Positions 22,501 through 35,110 of a stretch of DNA of 64,000 bases are shown here, piece by piece. The DNA lies in assembly GCA_033026295.1 (NCBI GenBank), contig CM065170.1, positions 32,500,780 to 32,564,779 of the forward strand. The letters run 5' to 3'. Each line of letters starts with the position of its first letter. Position 1 is the stretch's first letter. The notes beneath the pieces are model-generated. The model was not told the origin of the DNA. It made no database searches and saw only the letters and a program-made list of their open reading frames with translations. The DNA is from Channa striata. Lineage: Eukaryota > Chordata > Actinopteri > Anabantiformes > Channidae. A program made the position numbers and the translations under genes.

Positions 22501-23852
22501 GGCGGTACAGAGGTGTTTTTCACTTCCACTGCTGCAGCTCTGACCTTTGACCCCTCACCACGTTACTCTCGATATTTGCCTCCGTTTGACATATTTCAGC
22601 ATCTTGCTGGCTGTGTAGTCCTGCTAATAGAAAACCCTGCATCTCAGTTTAGAAGTGAATGAAAACTCATTCAAAATTCATTTGACATTTGTGCAAATTG
22701 TTAAAAATGTATCAGTCAGTGTGGTCTTTTGACTAGCGGCATATGTGGGTGGATGTATTTGTGGGAGTAAAAAGGCGCCTCAATGACACCTGCACCTGCA
22801 TGAACATAGTGTGTGTGTATGATTATATAATATATGCATGTAGGAACTTTGTGCCTGCATGTGGATCAGTCTGCGTGTGTGTGTGGGTATGCGTGTGCGT
22901 GTCCACGGAGGAAATCACCATTTCAATATAGCTCTGATTAAACTTCCCATTTACCGTTCTGAAAGTACACAGGAACCTTTTCTTGGCAGGTTGCCTCTCG
23001 CAGCCGACCGGTGCCAAGCTCTTTGAAACCCAATCAGTTTTCAGTTCTCAGATCACTATCCGCTCCTTAGTCTCTCCTCGCCTCTCTCCTCCTAGATCGG
23101 CAGCTCGTGTTGCAGGCTTGGAATAAAACGAAAAAAAAAAAGAAAGAGGCCGGCGGTTGGTCATCCATCAACAGAGCCAGCTGGCGTTGGATCAACACCC
23201 ACCAAGTCCAGCAGGCACCTGTTGTGAGTCTGCAAGGTGCAGCACATTGCAAAAAATAGACAACCTCACAAGGCATAGTTTCATATGGAACCTTGAGAGC
23301 TTTGAAGCTGAAGAGAAATGAAAAATATGCCAGTTCAAAAGATAATTAAACTTCCTCGCAGTGCAGTTTATGCGCATAGCAATATTTCCACATAGGATCA
23401 GTGTGTTGGAATGGAATATTTGTCACCTCACTCATTATGGTTTTTAATGCGTGAGCTTACAATTTCGGCGTGTATGCGTAGTAACACAACTTGACCCTGC
23501 TGTGCTCCACTGTTCCGCAGTAACAGCACATGACACTACGTGACACCGCTGGACGTCCACATCCACGAAATATTTCACATTTCAGGTACAAACACACACC
23601 GGTCAGGGGTCAGCGTGACTGGCAGTGAGCGACTGCTGTTGGAGCACAGTGTGTGTCTTGTCTTGTGTCTCTTTTTTGTTGTTTTTTTTCTGTTTGTGCC
23701 TCTTGAGGTTTTCTCTTGAGAATCTTGCTGCTGTTTGGGCCTGTGACTTTGACTTTCAAACAACAAAGGTTAACGCTCATTCAGAGGCCCCCTGACCTGT
23801 AGAGTAATCTGTCCACATGCAGACCCTACGCAGACCTCTGTCCACCAAAACC

Positions 23853-23880
23853 AGGTGGTATTAATGTTGTGGCTAATCAA
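23853..23880. mobile_element. Possible Tc1-like end fragment
   Basis: The string AGGTGGTATTAATGTTGTGG followed by CTAATC resembles the right end of common teleost Tc1/mariner-derived repeats (of the form gtggt-taatgtt-tggc). It also resembles the right end of the clearer copy at 27846-27866. No partner end is visible within several hundred bases, so it would be a broken relic. Confidence 0.35.
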
Positions 23881-24815
23881 ATTTGCAAACGAGAGAAAAC
23901 TAATCTTAAACTCTGTAAAAAGGCAATCTATGACTGAACTAGATAGGCTTAACAGATGCCCAGTATTTTGGCTAGGAGAAACTCATGCCAAACAAAAGGG
24001 GTAAAGGTTAAAAAATATATATATTCAAAACGCCACTTTGACAATTTTCAATCTGCTTCCTGTGGCTTAATTTCAGCCAGCACATGTATAACAATGTTTA
24101 TACGCTTCCAATGAGGTCATTTGGAGGAGATTTAACCTAAAGATTACAAACCTTGGCATTGTGTGAACCGACATGTTCCTCCAGATGATGCCACCATGAA
24201 GCTTTTTTGTGTATTCACCAAACCAGAATCAGAGTCCGGGAAGTTGCCCTTGGAGCAAAGCCACCCAGACTGTGTGACTGTGCTAAACAGGCAATAAAAA
24301 AAACACTCAGCACACCGATGATGTGAGCAGATTTAAGCATCTAAATCGCAAACGTTTCCGGATTTAACGTGCAAAAATACCTGACGTCACGCAGACACGT
24401 TGGCACTAAACGGGGTGCAGAGTTAGAAGGCAGAGAGGAAGAGAAAAGAGAGAGTTTGACCGCAGTGACCAGAGGAATTAGAGAAAGAGCTTATCCCTAC
24501 GTCAGTACCAACATGTATAAGCCCAATACTCCATTTCAACCCCAGAAACCTGCTGTCCAATCCATCTGAACACGGCTCCCATCCACATAAAACCTCCCTC
24601 TCTGCCGGTATTTGTCTTCCTAATTAATTACTTGACATGCCACAGTATGTTTTTCAAATGATAGATGATGGAAAATTATAGCTGTGGTATCCCAGGCACA
24701 GCCGGTGGTAGATTTGTGCAGTCAGCTTCCAGCCTGCATTACCTGAGTAGATCTGGCAGAATGCCTGAGCTCTCAGACAGGACAGGACAGATTTGGTTTT
24801 TGGCGTATAAGAGGC

Positions 24816-24831
24816 TTTTTTTTTTTTTTTT
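24816..24831 (+). repeat. Poly-T (16)
   Basis: A homopolymer run of sixteen T with no associated element recognised. Confidence 0.93.
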
Positions 24832-25299
24832 ATGTTTCTAATGCCGGATTTAGTAGGTAAGCACAATCTGTCATGTTCACCTACGTGATATTACCCAACA
24901 AGGACACGGTAACACGCAAACAGCAAAGGCAATGCAGGGTTTAGTATGAGCACGGACGGGGTCCAAGGGTATTTAAAGTCAGGAATTGTCAGCGTGGATC
25001 AGAGGGTTCACCTCCATGTAAAGGTGGTGACAGGAAATATGATGTTAGTTGTTCATTGTGTGCAGAAACTACAGAAATCCCTTGAAATCTACAGATGTAC
25101 AGTTGGTATGTTTGAGGGAGTGGATAAAAGTCACTAAACCTTATCCAGCCACTAATACGGAGGGTTATTCATTTTTGTCAAAGGGCAGATTTTGAGGTAC
25201 CACAAGGTAAAAGCCCCCCTGTAACCCTCCAACATAAGACCCAAAAGAGACACGAAACTCTTTATAAATTATAATAATAAAAATATATATATGTATCTG

Positions 25300-25625
25300 T
25301 CTGTGCTACTGTCCTTTTATTGTGTTCTTTTATAATTTTTATTTATTTTATTGTTGTGCTCTTGGAATTTTTTTCAGCGTTTTGCTAATTTTCAATTACT
25401 TTTGCTTGTATTTTTTCAGGGGGGATCCCTTGGTCATTTCCTATTTTTTATTTTTAGTCATTCGAGTCTAGTTTAGTTGATTTTACATTTAATTTAGTTT
25501 GTTCTTTGTCTCTTTTGAGTGAGCCTTGTAACTTTAACACAAGAAATCTCCCACTTTCAACAAACAAGGGGCCCTTTGGCCTCCCGGGGCCCTGGGCGTG
25601 TGCCCTGTGGGACTGTGTATTAATC
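25300..25625. repeat. Degenerate T-rich dispersed repeat, copy 2 (candidate)
   Basis: This is strongly T-rich from 25310 to 25520. It then carries ACAAGGGGCCCTTTGG near 25566 and GGGGCCCTGGGCGTGTGCCC near 25587. The layout parallels 5390-5670. The 'ggggccctgggc...gccc' ending resembles one I associate with dispersed fish repeats. No open frame or terminal repeat is evident. Confidence 0.35.
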
Positions 25626-25999
25626 CACCGATACTAAAAAAGTGCATTAATTTTCACGTGCAATCCTCGTGCAATGAAGTAGGACAGAGACAGAGAGCGT
25701 GAGGTTGTTCTAACCATCCAAACCAAAATGAAACCAAACATTTCCCAGACCCCGAGGTGACAGTACAAAATCTAAACAACTTCAGTTTACGAAGTAATAA
25801 ACACAAGCTCGTGCTTAATAAAAGTTAATTCAAAAATATTATTGCTTTTTTTTATACAAAGTTTAGTATATTTTTGCATGCGAAAGTATGTTTTGAGATG
25901 ATATTCTTCAGTCAAGATGATGGAATTTCAAACTTTAAACAAAGATTATTCCACGTAGCTTGCTTTTGGCACCGGACTGATCTCCCCACAGCACAGAAA

Positions 26000-27200
26000 T
26001 GTTACAGGAGTAATAAACAAACAAATTGACAGGAGCTTCACTCTATTTTTATTTTTCATCAGTCATACTGCCTGGGGCCAGGTTTTTAATCCAGATTCCA
26101 GGCCTTTGATTCACAGGGCTGTCCGCTTTTAATAATGCAGACGCGTTCACGGGTGGTTTACCCCCCGCCTTGGGGTCCGTCTCCCCGCCCCTTCTTTTTG
26201 AGGAGGGGTTCTTCCTCGCGGCAATGTCGGAGCGGCCGAGGCCGGACAGGAAGCGCTCACCGTGAGAGAAAGTTAAGATGGGAAGACTGGGAGCAGTGGG
26301 GGTGTGAGAGAGACAGCGAGAGAGGAAATGGAAAAAGAGGAAGAAGTTTCTTTTCTTCATGCTGGGAGCACAAAAGAGCATATTAAACACTAAAGTTTAT
26401 CAGTCTAAATTAAGTCTTGAACTCACAGCTTCTTTAATCTTTTCACATCTGAAACCGTTTCCTCTCTCCCCACCCCTCCCGCCTCCACACTTCCCCCTGC
26501 TAAAACAGTGAAATGAAATCCAGCCCGTGCTGTTGAGTCTCCCCATGTCGAAAACACCGAGACACATCATAAAAAATTAATTACTCTCCCCCCCACCTCC
26601 TCATTTCCACAAGATTCCTTTAGAAAATGTAAAATTCATTTAAAGTAAGTGGTGACGTTGTCTTTGAAGATCACGACAACTAACACGGATCAAAGCGGAG
26701 GTTGTGTGCGGATGAGGGCCTGATTAGCATAATGAAATTAACTTAGAGACAAGAATCTCTAATAGGTGCAACAAAAAATTGCATTAACAATATTTAAGGA
26801 AAGTGCTGTTTGTGCTTGTAATACAACAATTATAGAACTTGTATTCAATTAACACTTTGTTGATTAACTTATTTTTTGATCCAGCTCATATCAAGAGCCC
26901 TTTTAAAGTTGGAAGCATCGTTTTATTTGCTCTTTTCTCTCTTTTTTGCTTTTTACTTTTCAACTTGACACACATGACGATTCTTTGCTGTATTGTTTTT
27001 TTTTTTTAAATCGGGCCATGAAATCAATCTGAATTTGCATATTCACAGTGATAATTGCAAAGCTGGCAGATAGTTGTGCTATAATTGCAAACTAATGACT
27101 GCAAAATTATTTGTTAGCTCCCGAGATATTGAGGTTTTCTTTTTTCAACGGCAACTAATTTGAGTGACAGCTCCAGCAGGTTAAAAACGGGGTTTATCGG
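26000..27200. promoter_or_regulatory. Candidate conserved non-coding element cluster
   Basis: Several enhancer-like sub-blocks are present. At 26010-26160 there are GAGTAATAAACAAAC and TTTTTAATCC strings. At 26560-26770 there are AAAAATTAATTACTC and TAGCATAATGAAATTAAC. At 27005-27180 there is an octamer ATTTGCAT (27033-27040) and an 11-base direct repeat ATAATTGCAAA (27051-27061 and 27081-27091). A GC-rich patch (26160-26240) and a pyrimidine-rich tract (26459-26505) intervene. No recognisable protein is encoded by the 113-codon minus-strand frame at 26049-26390. Confidence 0.45.
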
Positions 27201-27721
27201 GAAATTTCCCTTTGAAATGACTATTAAGCAGAGTCACGGTATCTTCACTGTCACAGCAGGTGATCTGTGTACTACAACATCCTGTATGAGCTGTTGAGCT
27301 TGTAGTTTGTGCCTGGGGGGCTTTATTGCATCCTCCTCTTCCTGCAAAAGAAAATACTCGCTCAGAGACACGCGCATGCAGTTTTTAATCACAGCTGCAA
27401 AACTACCTGGGAACACGAAAATCCCAGCTTTGATATCAGGAAGCTTAGTAAATTAGATTTGTTTTCAGGACGCTTAATACTCATAACTGGCGTCCCTGCA
27501 AAACGCCATACACGTATCTTTTACCGCATCCAGTCAGTTCAGGAGTTTCCCGTTTGCTGTTCGAAACACGTCCTGACTAAATCCAAAAGTCCACAAACAA
27601 TGTAAGACTGTTTGCCCTGTAATCTGTTAGTGAGGGCTGTTCGCAAACTTCATCTGCAACTTATGTGGAATACAAATGTAAGGCTGCAGATATTTCAAGT
27701 GGTTTTGCTACAGTAGATGTG

Positions 27722-27870
27722 CACTCACTGGCCAGTTTATTAGGTACACGTGTACAGTCTAACACCTGAAAGTGTCAGAAAGCTGATCACTCTAACAAAG
27801 CGGGTGGTGGAGTCGTACCGGTGTGCATTATGTTACAGTAAGAGGTGGTTCTAATGTTTTGGCCAGCCTG
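27722..27870. mobile_element. Tc1/mariner-type non-autonomous relic (MITE-like)
   Basis: The left end reads CTGGCCAGTTTATTAGGTAC (27728-27747). The right end, reverse-complemented, reads CTGGCCAAAACATTAGAACC. The two match as imperfect terminal inverted repeats sharing CTGGCCA and ATTAG. The left end is nearly identical to a repeat end I know to be very common in teleost genomes, associated with Tc1-like transposons. The element is about 150 bases, carries no transposase frame and would be inactive. It is the best organism indicator in the window. Confidence 0.7.
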
Positions 27871-30800
27871 TTTTAAATGAGTGAGGAGGTCAAAACATGA
27901 CAAGCTACATGAGCACTCATTAGTCATTAAAACTGTGTCATATTTTGCTTCCAGCATTGTTTACAGCCCGTTTGTCACAGGTATACACTCGTGTGGTTGT
28001 GTATGTGGGGAAACTACATGATGTGTTTGGATCCCACAGATTAGTCAGCTACAGTCTGCCACGGTTCAGTGTTTAGCTTTAAAGGGGACCGCTCGAACAG
28101 GACCCTAGATTTAGGAACCGTGTGGTGGCTCGAGTCTGTGATGTCTGTTAGGCCTGTGGTTTGCTTGTTTAGGGTAAAAAGTGGAAAAAGAAAAGCTCCA
28201 GCAGATACCAGGAAGCATGAGACCACCTACAAGTAGTGGAGGAGAAACGGACAGAAAGGAAAACTATTGGACAGGGTGGAGAGACAAACAGAGAAGGATC
28301 CGTTTTTTTCACTGTGTACCACCTCAGCAAGTCACGCCAGTAAATATAATCCATAGATTTAGTCGTCTTTGTGTTTGGTGCGTAATCTGACCAGCCGTCC
28401 TCTCAGTGGGAGTTGGGTGATAGAGAAAGGAGCACTGTCCTCTTTAGCCCTGGCTGTAATTGAAATAAATTACAAGAGCAGAGCCGTGTTGTTATCTGTG
28501 GTTAGTTAACAGCACCTCCCTCCCTCCCTCCCTCCCTCCCAGAGAACGGAGGGATTCAGGGAGGAGGAGGAGGAGGACGGCAACGAGGTTCCAGTGACCC
28601 AGATTTAGTCTCAAAACATAAATAAATGATCACCCCCTTTCACACACACACAAGCGCACGTACAAAACAGACACCTCCCTTCATGTTCTGATTATACCTT
28701 CAAAGTTGTAAGAGGAATTTAATCTCCAATGATACGGAAAGTCACTCACACACTCACACATGCACACACTTCGAGTACCTGATGCTTAAAGTGCGTCTTA
28801 TAGACGTCATCGTGTCATTTCCGGCCTGTTTGTCCTGTGAGTACCTGGCGCAACATCAGTATTCAGCCGGTCTTGTCTGTGTCCCAAATGTCTGGCCTAA
28901 CGGAAAAAAGACCAACATCAGGGGCTCAGCTGACGCCAGCAAATAATCCTCTTTATTCACACTTCATTTGTTTGGAGAACATCTTGAGAAAACAGGGTTC
29001 TTGTCCTCAGAAAACAAAGTCATAAAAACACAAGAATCTGAGCCTGTGCAGGAGTGACAGTGTTTTTAAGCAGGCCCGTCTGTCGTGGCGGCGCTTTAAG
29101 AGCGTTCTCTGGCGACTGCTGTGACACTGCCATTCCCATGCCCTGCCGAATTCTTTCCTCCGATCCCAGGCATTTAAACGGCTCCCTCCCACCCCTGCGC
29201 CACTCAGGATGTAGCCAAAAGTCCACTGACCTATGTGGGAGTGGATATTTTGGAAGACGGCCCTGGCTCTTTCACTCTCTATTCCTGTCCTCGCACGTTC
29301 ATTAGCCTGGCCTCGAGAGCCAGAGTGTTTACATGTTGTTATCATTCCTCTCCTATCATTTTTCTTCCCTGTTTTTTCTCTGCTTTCCCTCCACTGAGGC
29401 ATGTTTTTTTCTAGGTGGGGTCATCTGCTGTAATAAATTCATGTATGTTACACTCGAATTACCATAATCACCAAGTAGATTAAATATACATGTGTTTATG
29501 CCGGTGAGGATCTCGACATGACACGCTCCTTAAAAAACCTGCTTGGATGCTTTGGAGTATACGGCAGGATGTGAGCTGTGACTTATTCAGTTCGGGAAAG
29601 GTGCATTATTAGTTGCGAACGCCCTGTACAGCGTGTGCACGTGTGTGCGTTCTCTCAAACTTCGTCAAAGTCGTGCAGCGACAGACCTCGTGGGCTCGCT
29701 TTTATTAACTCTGACTGACGCTTTCGTGAGTGTGCGAAAGGCCGGTGCATTTACTGCACATGTGGATTAGGAAGAAAGTAAATCTGCAGCCAGTAATGAC
29801 GACTCGTTTTATTTTTGTGGACACATCTGAACAAAAACGTCTATAATGGACTTCATGGCAGAAGCCCGTATAATCAGACACGTTGTTGCCTTATTGCTAG
29901 AGGTCAAGGTAGAGGAATAAGTCTCTTTCTGACCAAGTCATTATTTACTGTTGATTCAACAGAGGAACTTTTCCCGACCAGGGCTCAGTACTTTCACATT
30001 ACAGCCCAGCAGAGGAAATAATGACCTGTAGGTGCTCAGCTGTTGGAAGGAAATTGGTCTTTCTTTTCTTTTTGTATTATTATACTTCGAAGCTGCCGTG
30101 GTCCGTCCGCCCCCCCTTACCCCCACCCCCGTCCATTCTTGTCTCCCACACCGCATGCCACCACAGCCTTGTAGCTCACTGCAAATGTTGCCTGTCGACT
30201 GTATTTCTGAGCTTGCCCAACTTCACTTTGTCTTTGCGTGTGTTGCTTCTGTCTTCGGCGAGACGTCATCACCGAAATTACCTCAAGGCTGTTTTTGCAG
30301 GAATAAGCAACATTCTCCCGAAGCCAGTTTTTACGTATCTTCTTGATCGTTAAGCTGGCGCTTGCCTTTTTGTTTCTCACTTTGAAGGTTGTGGAGGGAA
30401 AATTCTTGAGACACGTTGTGCACACGAGTCCTCGCTTTCACCGTAGTGTGACGAGAACAAGGTTGTTGCACGAAAACCGCGTCAAACAGCACATTGCTCT
30501 TTTATTACAACCTGTCTTTTGAAATATTTTTGAAGGTTTTAACCTGTCAGGAAATTTCTGTTGCTCCTTCTCCTTTTCCCTCCACATCTCCCTGTGGCAT
30601 TCCCTCAGTGGCTGGCAGATTCAGAGGGGAGGCTCATGAGAAGAAAGAAGTCGAGGAGTTGTTAGAAGAATTCAGAGCCCAAGGCAACTAATCAACACAT
30701 TACTTGTGTCACACGGACTTAAATCAACTCTTCTTGAAGCCGTGTATATATATTCCTCCGTCGTCTTTGAATATTTTCCTGCGAGACGTGTAAAATATTG

Positions 30801-30939
30801 AACCGTTTCAGTTACCTGCTGTTTTTGTTGCTGTAGAGCAGAAGAAAGTAGCGTGTGTCCTTCGTGTGTTTCTGACGGACTGTCGCTCGCTCGGTGCCAC
30901 AAACGTTCTTACACCAGGCGCTCGGCCGACGTGACTTTT
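27871..30939. other. Mostly plain non-coding stretch
   Basis: Apart from the repeats at 28515-28576 I recognise no gene. 29010-29330 is a non-repetitive, GC-balanced block with overlapping open frames on both strands (up to 131 codons, minus) that could be an unrecognised element. 30110-30130 has C-runs of 7, 5 and 5 (a potential i-motif on plus, G-quadruplex on minus). A short (CA)6 is at 28641-28652. Confidence 0.5.
28515..28576 (+). repeat. (CCTC)6 and (GAG)5 pair
   Basis: A pyrimidine tetranucleotide array (28515-28540) and a purine trinucleotide array (28561-28576) are separated by 20 bases. Their complementary character would allow a partial stem or triplex. There is no coding relevance. 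Confidence 0.9.
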
Positions 30940-32090
30940 CATTGCCGTTAATCAAAATGAATAAACATGCATAATTGCACAGAGCGGGAAGAAGTTAGGG
31001 AAATTCAGAGGGAATTTTCAATGCCCCATGAAGTATTAAAATGAAGCTTGGCCTCATTTTTTTTGCCTACTTTTTCCTATTTTTCACCTCACCGTACTTC
31101 CCCACCTAGCTCTCCGCCGAACGCACTGACATGTATATCCCTGCTTTTCATCACATGTGCTTTTCTCAAACACACAAACCATTAGGACAAAATATTTACT
31201 TTTCCACAGACGTATTCCCGTACTTCTCCTGACTTTGATATTCTCTTTGATTTCCACCCCCCCCCCTTCTCTTTTTAGACATGTAGAAGTTTAAGAAATC
31301 TGTGGGTTTGATGTGATTTTTCCCGCCTTTGTACATCATAGGCAAACATGAAAAAAAGTGTGTTAACAGACAGGCAACGAGCTCGGGCAACAGTGGGGAG
31401 CGAAGATTGACATGTTTTTTTATTTTGACAGCGCTCACCCTCCCTGCCCTTAGTTTATGATCATAAATAGTACATGCTGCTTATTAGGAGGCTGCTGCCA
31501 CGATCCTAGCTAGTGAGTGTGTTGCTCGCCGGTGTTAGCAGACAATTTGCCAGTACACATGTGAGATATTATTAGTGTTTCCCTTTCATCCTGCGCCCCA
31601 CTCTCCCCTCTCTGTCTCCGTTTCCAGTCCTGTGCCATCCATGCAAAGCACTCTGGGATAGGCTGTGCTCGCTGCACGCTGCTCGTCATGCAGCTAAATT
31701 TGATGGGAAAAGCGCATAATTTGCCTCTTCTTAGATTAAATCTAACTAATGTGATTATGTGGCACAGACACAGGAGTATATGCAACCGCACAAGCACACA
31801 AAAGCCGGTATGATGACAGAATTTCAAGATGTTTCACGTAGCTGGGGGGGGGGGTAAGAAAGGCCGGCGCTTTTAATGCTGCATGGAGCAACATCTGGCT
31901 CCAATTACCCACTGTGAGGTAGGTGCTCTATTATAAAAGGAAACTCAAAGGATTTCCTCTCTTAAAATACACGTTATCCCTTAATTCCTGCCTAAATTAC
32001 CACTTAAGTAAGGCCTGTAATTCATAAACCCCAGTAGTCCAGGTCTGTGTCCATGCTGGCTGCAGGAAAAGTAAACTCTGTGTCACCTTG
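30940..32090. promoter_or_regulatory. Candidate conserved non-coding element cluster
   Basis: Sub-blocks lie at about 30940-31050 (CCGTTAATCAAAATGAATAA, TGCATAATTGCAC), 31450-31580 (TTATGATCATAAATAG, TTATTAGG), 31680-31790 (GCATAATTTGCC, TTAGATTAAATC) and 31860-32080 (TTTTAATGC, CTCCAATTACCC, CCTAAATTACC, GTAATTC). C10 (31257-31266) and G11 (31844-31854) homopolymers lie between them. No open frame encodes anything recognisable. Enhancer function is inferred from motif density. Confidence 0.4.
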
Positions 32091-34879
32091 ACTGTGGAGG
32101 TAGCCGTCCTTGGAGAGCAGTGGCAGCAGAGTGACATGGGGAGGGCAAAGCCAGTCAGAGAAAGAGATTAGTGGCGCGGTCGCACCTCTCCTCCCCTCAG
32201 ATAGCGCCCCGCCGGAGTGGCGAGAGAGGTGAGGAGGGACATAATGGCCGATGGACCCTCACTAAAAGGATGTTTTGCGAGAGGTGGGAGAGGAGGGGTG
32301 GTGGTGCGAGGGCTCCCGGGTCTCGGGGGATAGATTTGCAAGTGGAGATAGTCCGATTCACCTCTCCCTGACACTGACGCCAGGGGCCTGGGGCGAGCAG
32401 TCAGCCTGTGGTCAAGGCAAGTAGCACCCCAACCCCCCAAACAAGTACTGTCTCTCAGAAACACACATGCAGAAAGTACAGGTCTGGCAAGAGAGGTAAT
32501 TTGATGCTAGGTCCTCTCCTGAGCTTTGCTGTTGTGGTGCGACTGCCGGTGTCACTGGGTCAGAGCAAAACTTTTCCACTGAAGCTTTCAGAGTCGATTA
32601 ACGGGGGACGGCGGCCTGGTTGGCACGCCACGGTCATAGGCAGGAGACTCCTCTTCTTAAGTACAGGATTAAACGCCTCAGCTGGAAGCAAACACAGCCA
32701 CCAGTGCACAAAAGTCATACCGATCCAGTCCCCACCGACGTAATGTGTTGACGTGTTCGTGGACCCACCTACTGTAGGTAACGCAGGGATGGTACGAATA
32801 AAGCTCCTTAGAGGACCGAGCTTTCGGCTCCATTCTGCCTGATTGTCTCTCACCCAGCTTCTTGATCTGACAGTGCCACCTTTAACAAACGGTGCCCAAA
32901 AAACGGTCCCGATTGTGAGAAATGAGAATTTTGCTTTGGTGATGATTAAATTTCGAAAAAACAACTTTATGCTGCTTCCCAACAAAGCAAATGTGAAGTC
33001 AGAATGGCCAGCTGTCCGCATGCTCATTTGGGCCACAACAAAGACCCATGAATGAACCACGATTGTCCCAGCAGACAGTATGTAGTTAACACACATTTAA
33101 AGATACTCCCAAGTGTGACCTGATTTTTTCAGCATACGAAGAGCTTGGCTCCCTGAGAAACGGTACCGTGGGTGAGATAACTTATTTTTCTTAAATAACT
33201 TTATTTCTCAGAGGGAGGAAAAATATCTGTAACTCTCAAACTATCCGCTTTTTGTAAAACCCGAATGTGTCAAAGACTCTGTTAACATTTTTCCGACCTG
33301 GGATTTTACGGCCCCGGGAGTCCTGACAGTGCAGGTATTGGTGCACCGCAGGCTGATTTCACAAGGTTTCGGGTGGATTTTTAATTTGTGGAAACATCAG
33401 TCTGAACCTATAGTCCAGCAACCACAAGGGAACACCGTCTCCAGCAATCTGCCCCAACCCTGTTATTAGGTGGTAATTCAAACAACTCATTTATTTCACT
33501 GGGAACTGCCCAGAAAACACCAGACTCTTGGAGTGTCTGTTCCTGCAGCAGGATTTTTCTCAGGCTTACCCAACCTGCAGTTCTTCTGAAGAGTGCACAT
33601 TAAGTGGAACGAGGTTCCCTGCAAAGTTCTTTCAAAGTACAAAGAAAGACTGATCTAAACATACCTAAGAAGTACTTAATGGTGCAAATTACCTGACAAG
33701 CCATTGCAATTAATCAAGTTACCAAAAACCAGTTGACAGTAATTAAGGGGAATTTGGGGCCCCTTGGTGATCAGGTGCAGTTGCTTGCTTTTCCCAGCAC
33801 TTAAACCAGTCGTGTTCTATATTCAAGATGTTACAAAGTTGTGGGAATTCTGTGTTTTCCGTGTAATAATTTAGAAATTCTGGTTCTTGTCCCGCTGTTT
33901 CTCTGACGTCGGCAAGCTGGTGAACAAAACACAAAGTGTGTGTTTCCCGCCAGAGCTTGTGAGCTCTGCTACAACCTGAACAGAAAGTTTGTTCGACCGA
34001 ATCATCTTTTAAATCGCTTCTGAATCTCACTTTTATAGACTTGCTTTAATGTGTTAATGTTTTATTAATTCTTCCTGACGCCCATCTTTTTATCTGAAGC
34101 TTTTATGTTTCTTCATTTGCTTTTATGTTTCTTTCTTTGCTCACATTACTCTTTAATAAAGTTTTTTTTTTTACTACTTGTTTGCTGAAGCGCTGCTGTG
34201 CTCAAATCCAACCAGCAGTCTTTAGAAAAATCACAGCTTGTCTTCCCTAGTACATTATTACCGACTTTGATGCTGGTGCTTAATGTGCTCCGAGCATTTG
34301 GTAGCAGTAGTTATGAAACTTTATTGTTGTTCTGTCAGGAAATATATGGAAACATGACATATAGATGCTTCTGTGACATGAAGGGAGATTGTGTTCATTG
34401 ACTTATTCTCAAACACAATATTTTCCTAACAGTTAAAGTGAATGTTCAATCGTAAAGACCAAAGATTGAAGCCGTGCCTGCCACTATCCGGATTTAACGT
34501 CGCATCATTTAAGAACTGATTGTCTTTATTGTTTGCAGCATTATTACACAAAGATGGTCGTGTACAGTGGCTGCCACGTTAGAATCATTGATTCTGCTTC
34601 AGCCAGCATTAAAGCTACATCATGAACTAAACTTTCCACAGCTCTGCACAGACAAGCATTGCCTTCCACGCTGATTAATCTTTGCGTTCACCTTTTCGCA
34701 GTGAACACAGCATGCTGCTGCGTCTGTGAAACACCACAAATGTGAGCGTATCCTTCTTTAACAAGGAGAAAAGACAGCCCAGGTCTCTGAGAGTCTTTTG
34801 GGGTAATTTAACACAAATACAGCGAGGGAAAGAGACTATTTCTGAAGGTAGTCATCCATCAAACACTGAGGAGAATGTC
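32091..34879. other. Plain stretch with one long unrecognised open frame
   Basis: The minus-strand frame at 32560-33096 (178 codons) is the longest non-repetitive one in the window. It has a hydrophobic first half but no domain, signal or splice context I recognise, and is of a length compatible with chance in 64 kb. 32160-32400 is GC-rich. A 20-base tandem duplication at 34099-34138 is listed separately. I see no other feature. Confidence 0.5.
34099..34138 (+). repeat. 20-base tandem duplication
   Basis: The unit GCTTTTATGTTTCTTCATTT (34099-34118) is followed directly by a copy differing at three bases near its end (34119-34138). This is a small local duplication, not a known family. Confidence 0.85.
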
Positions 34880-35110
34880 CAGTTGGTGGCTCCAGCAGGC
34901 TTAGAATAGCCTTTTGTTCAAACACCTTTAATAATTAAACACCTACTCAGCCCCTCAGGCTTCACAAGATTGAAGACTTTCGCATGGGGGGAAAAAAAAT
35001 CCCCTTTCCCTCCCTGTGCTGTTGTAACCTGGGGAGTTTGGCGGAGATGAGGTGCGCCGTATCACCTAATGCCTTTTCCTTACACCGAACAAACCCCCTC
35101 TGACTCCTTT
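34880..35110. promoter_or_regulatory. Weak candidate conserved non-coding element
   Basis: It contains CACCTTTAATAATTAAACACC near 34924, a short ATGGGGGGAAAAAAAATCCCC mirror-like segment near 34984, and non-repetitive flanks. No open frame is present. Confidence 0.3.

Larger units (their letters stand above)
22501..25299. other. Plain non-coding stretch with small repeats
   Basis: This holds broken GT-rich DNA (22806-22903), an A10-type run near 23130, a Tc1-like fragment near 23853 (listed separately), a T16 run at 24816-24831 and a short ATATAT run near 24014. I see no exon or RNA gene. Confidence 0.6.

Noticed and set aside
32560..33096. 178-codon minus-strand open frame in non-repetitive DNA
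   Set aside because: I recognise no family, and the composition is not convincingly coding. A translated search would settle it, and a vertebrate protein match would reverse this.
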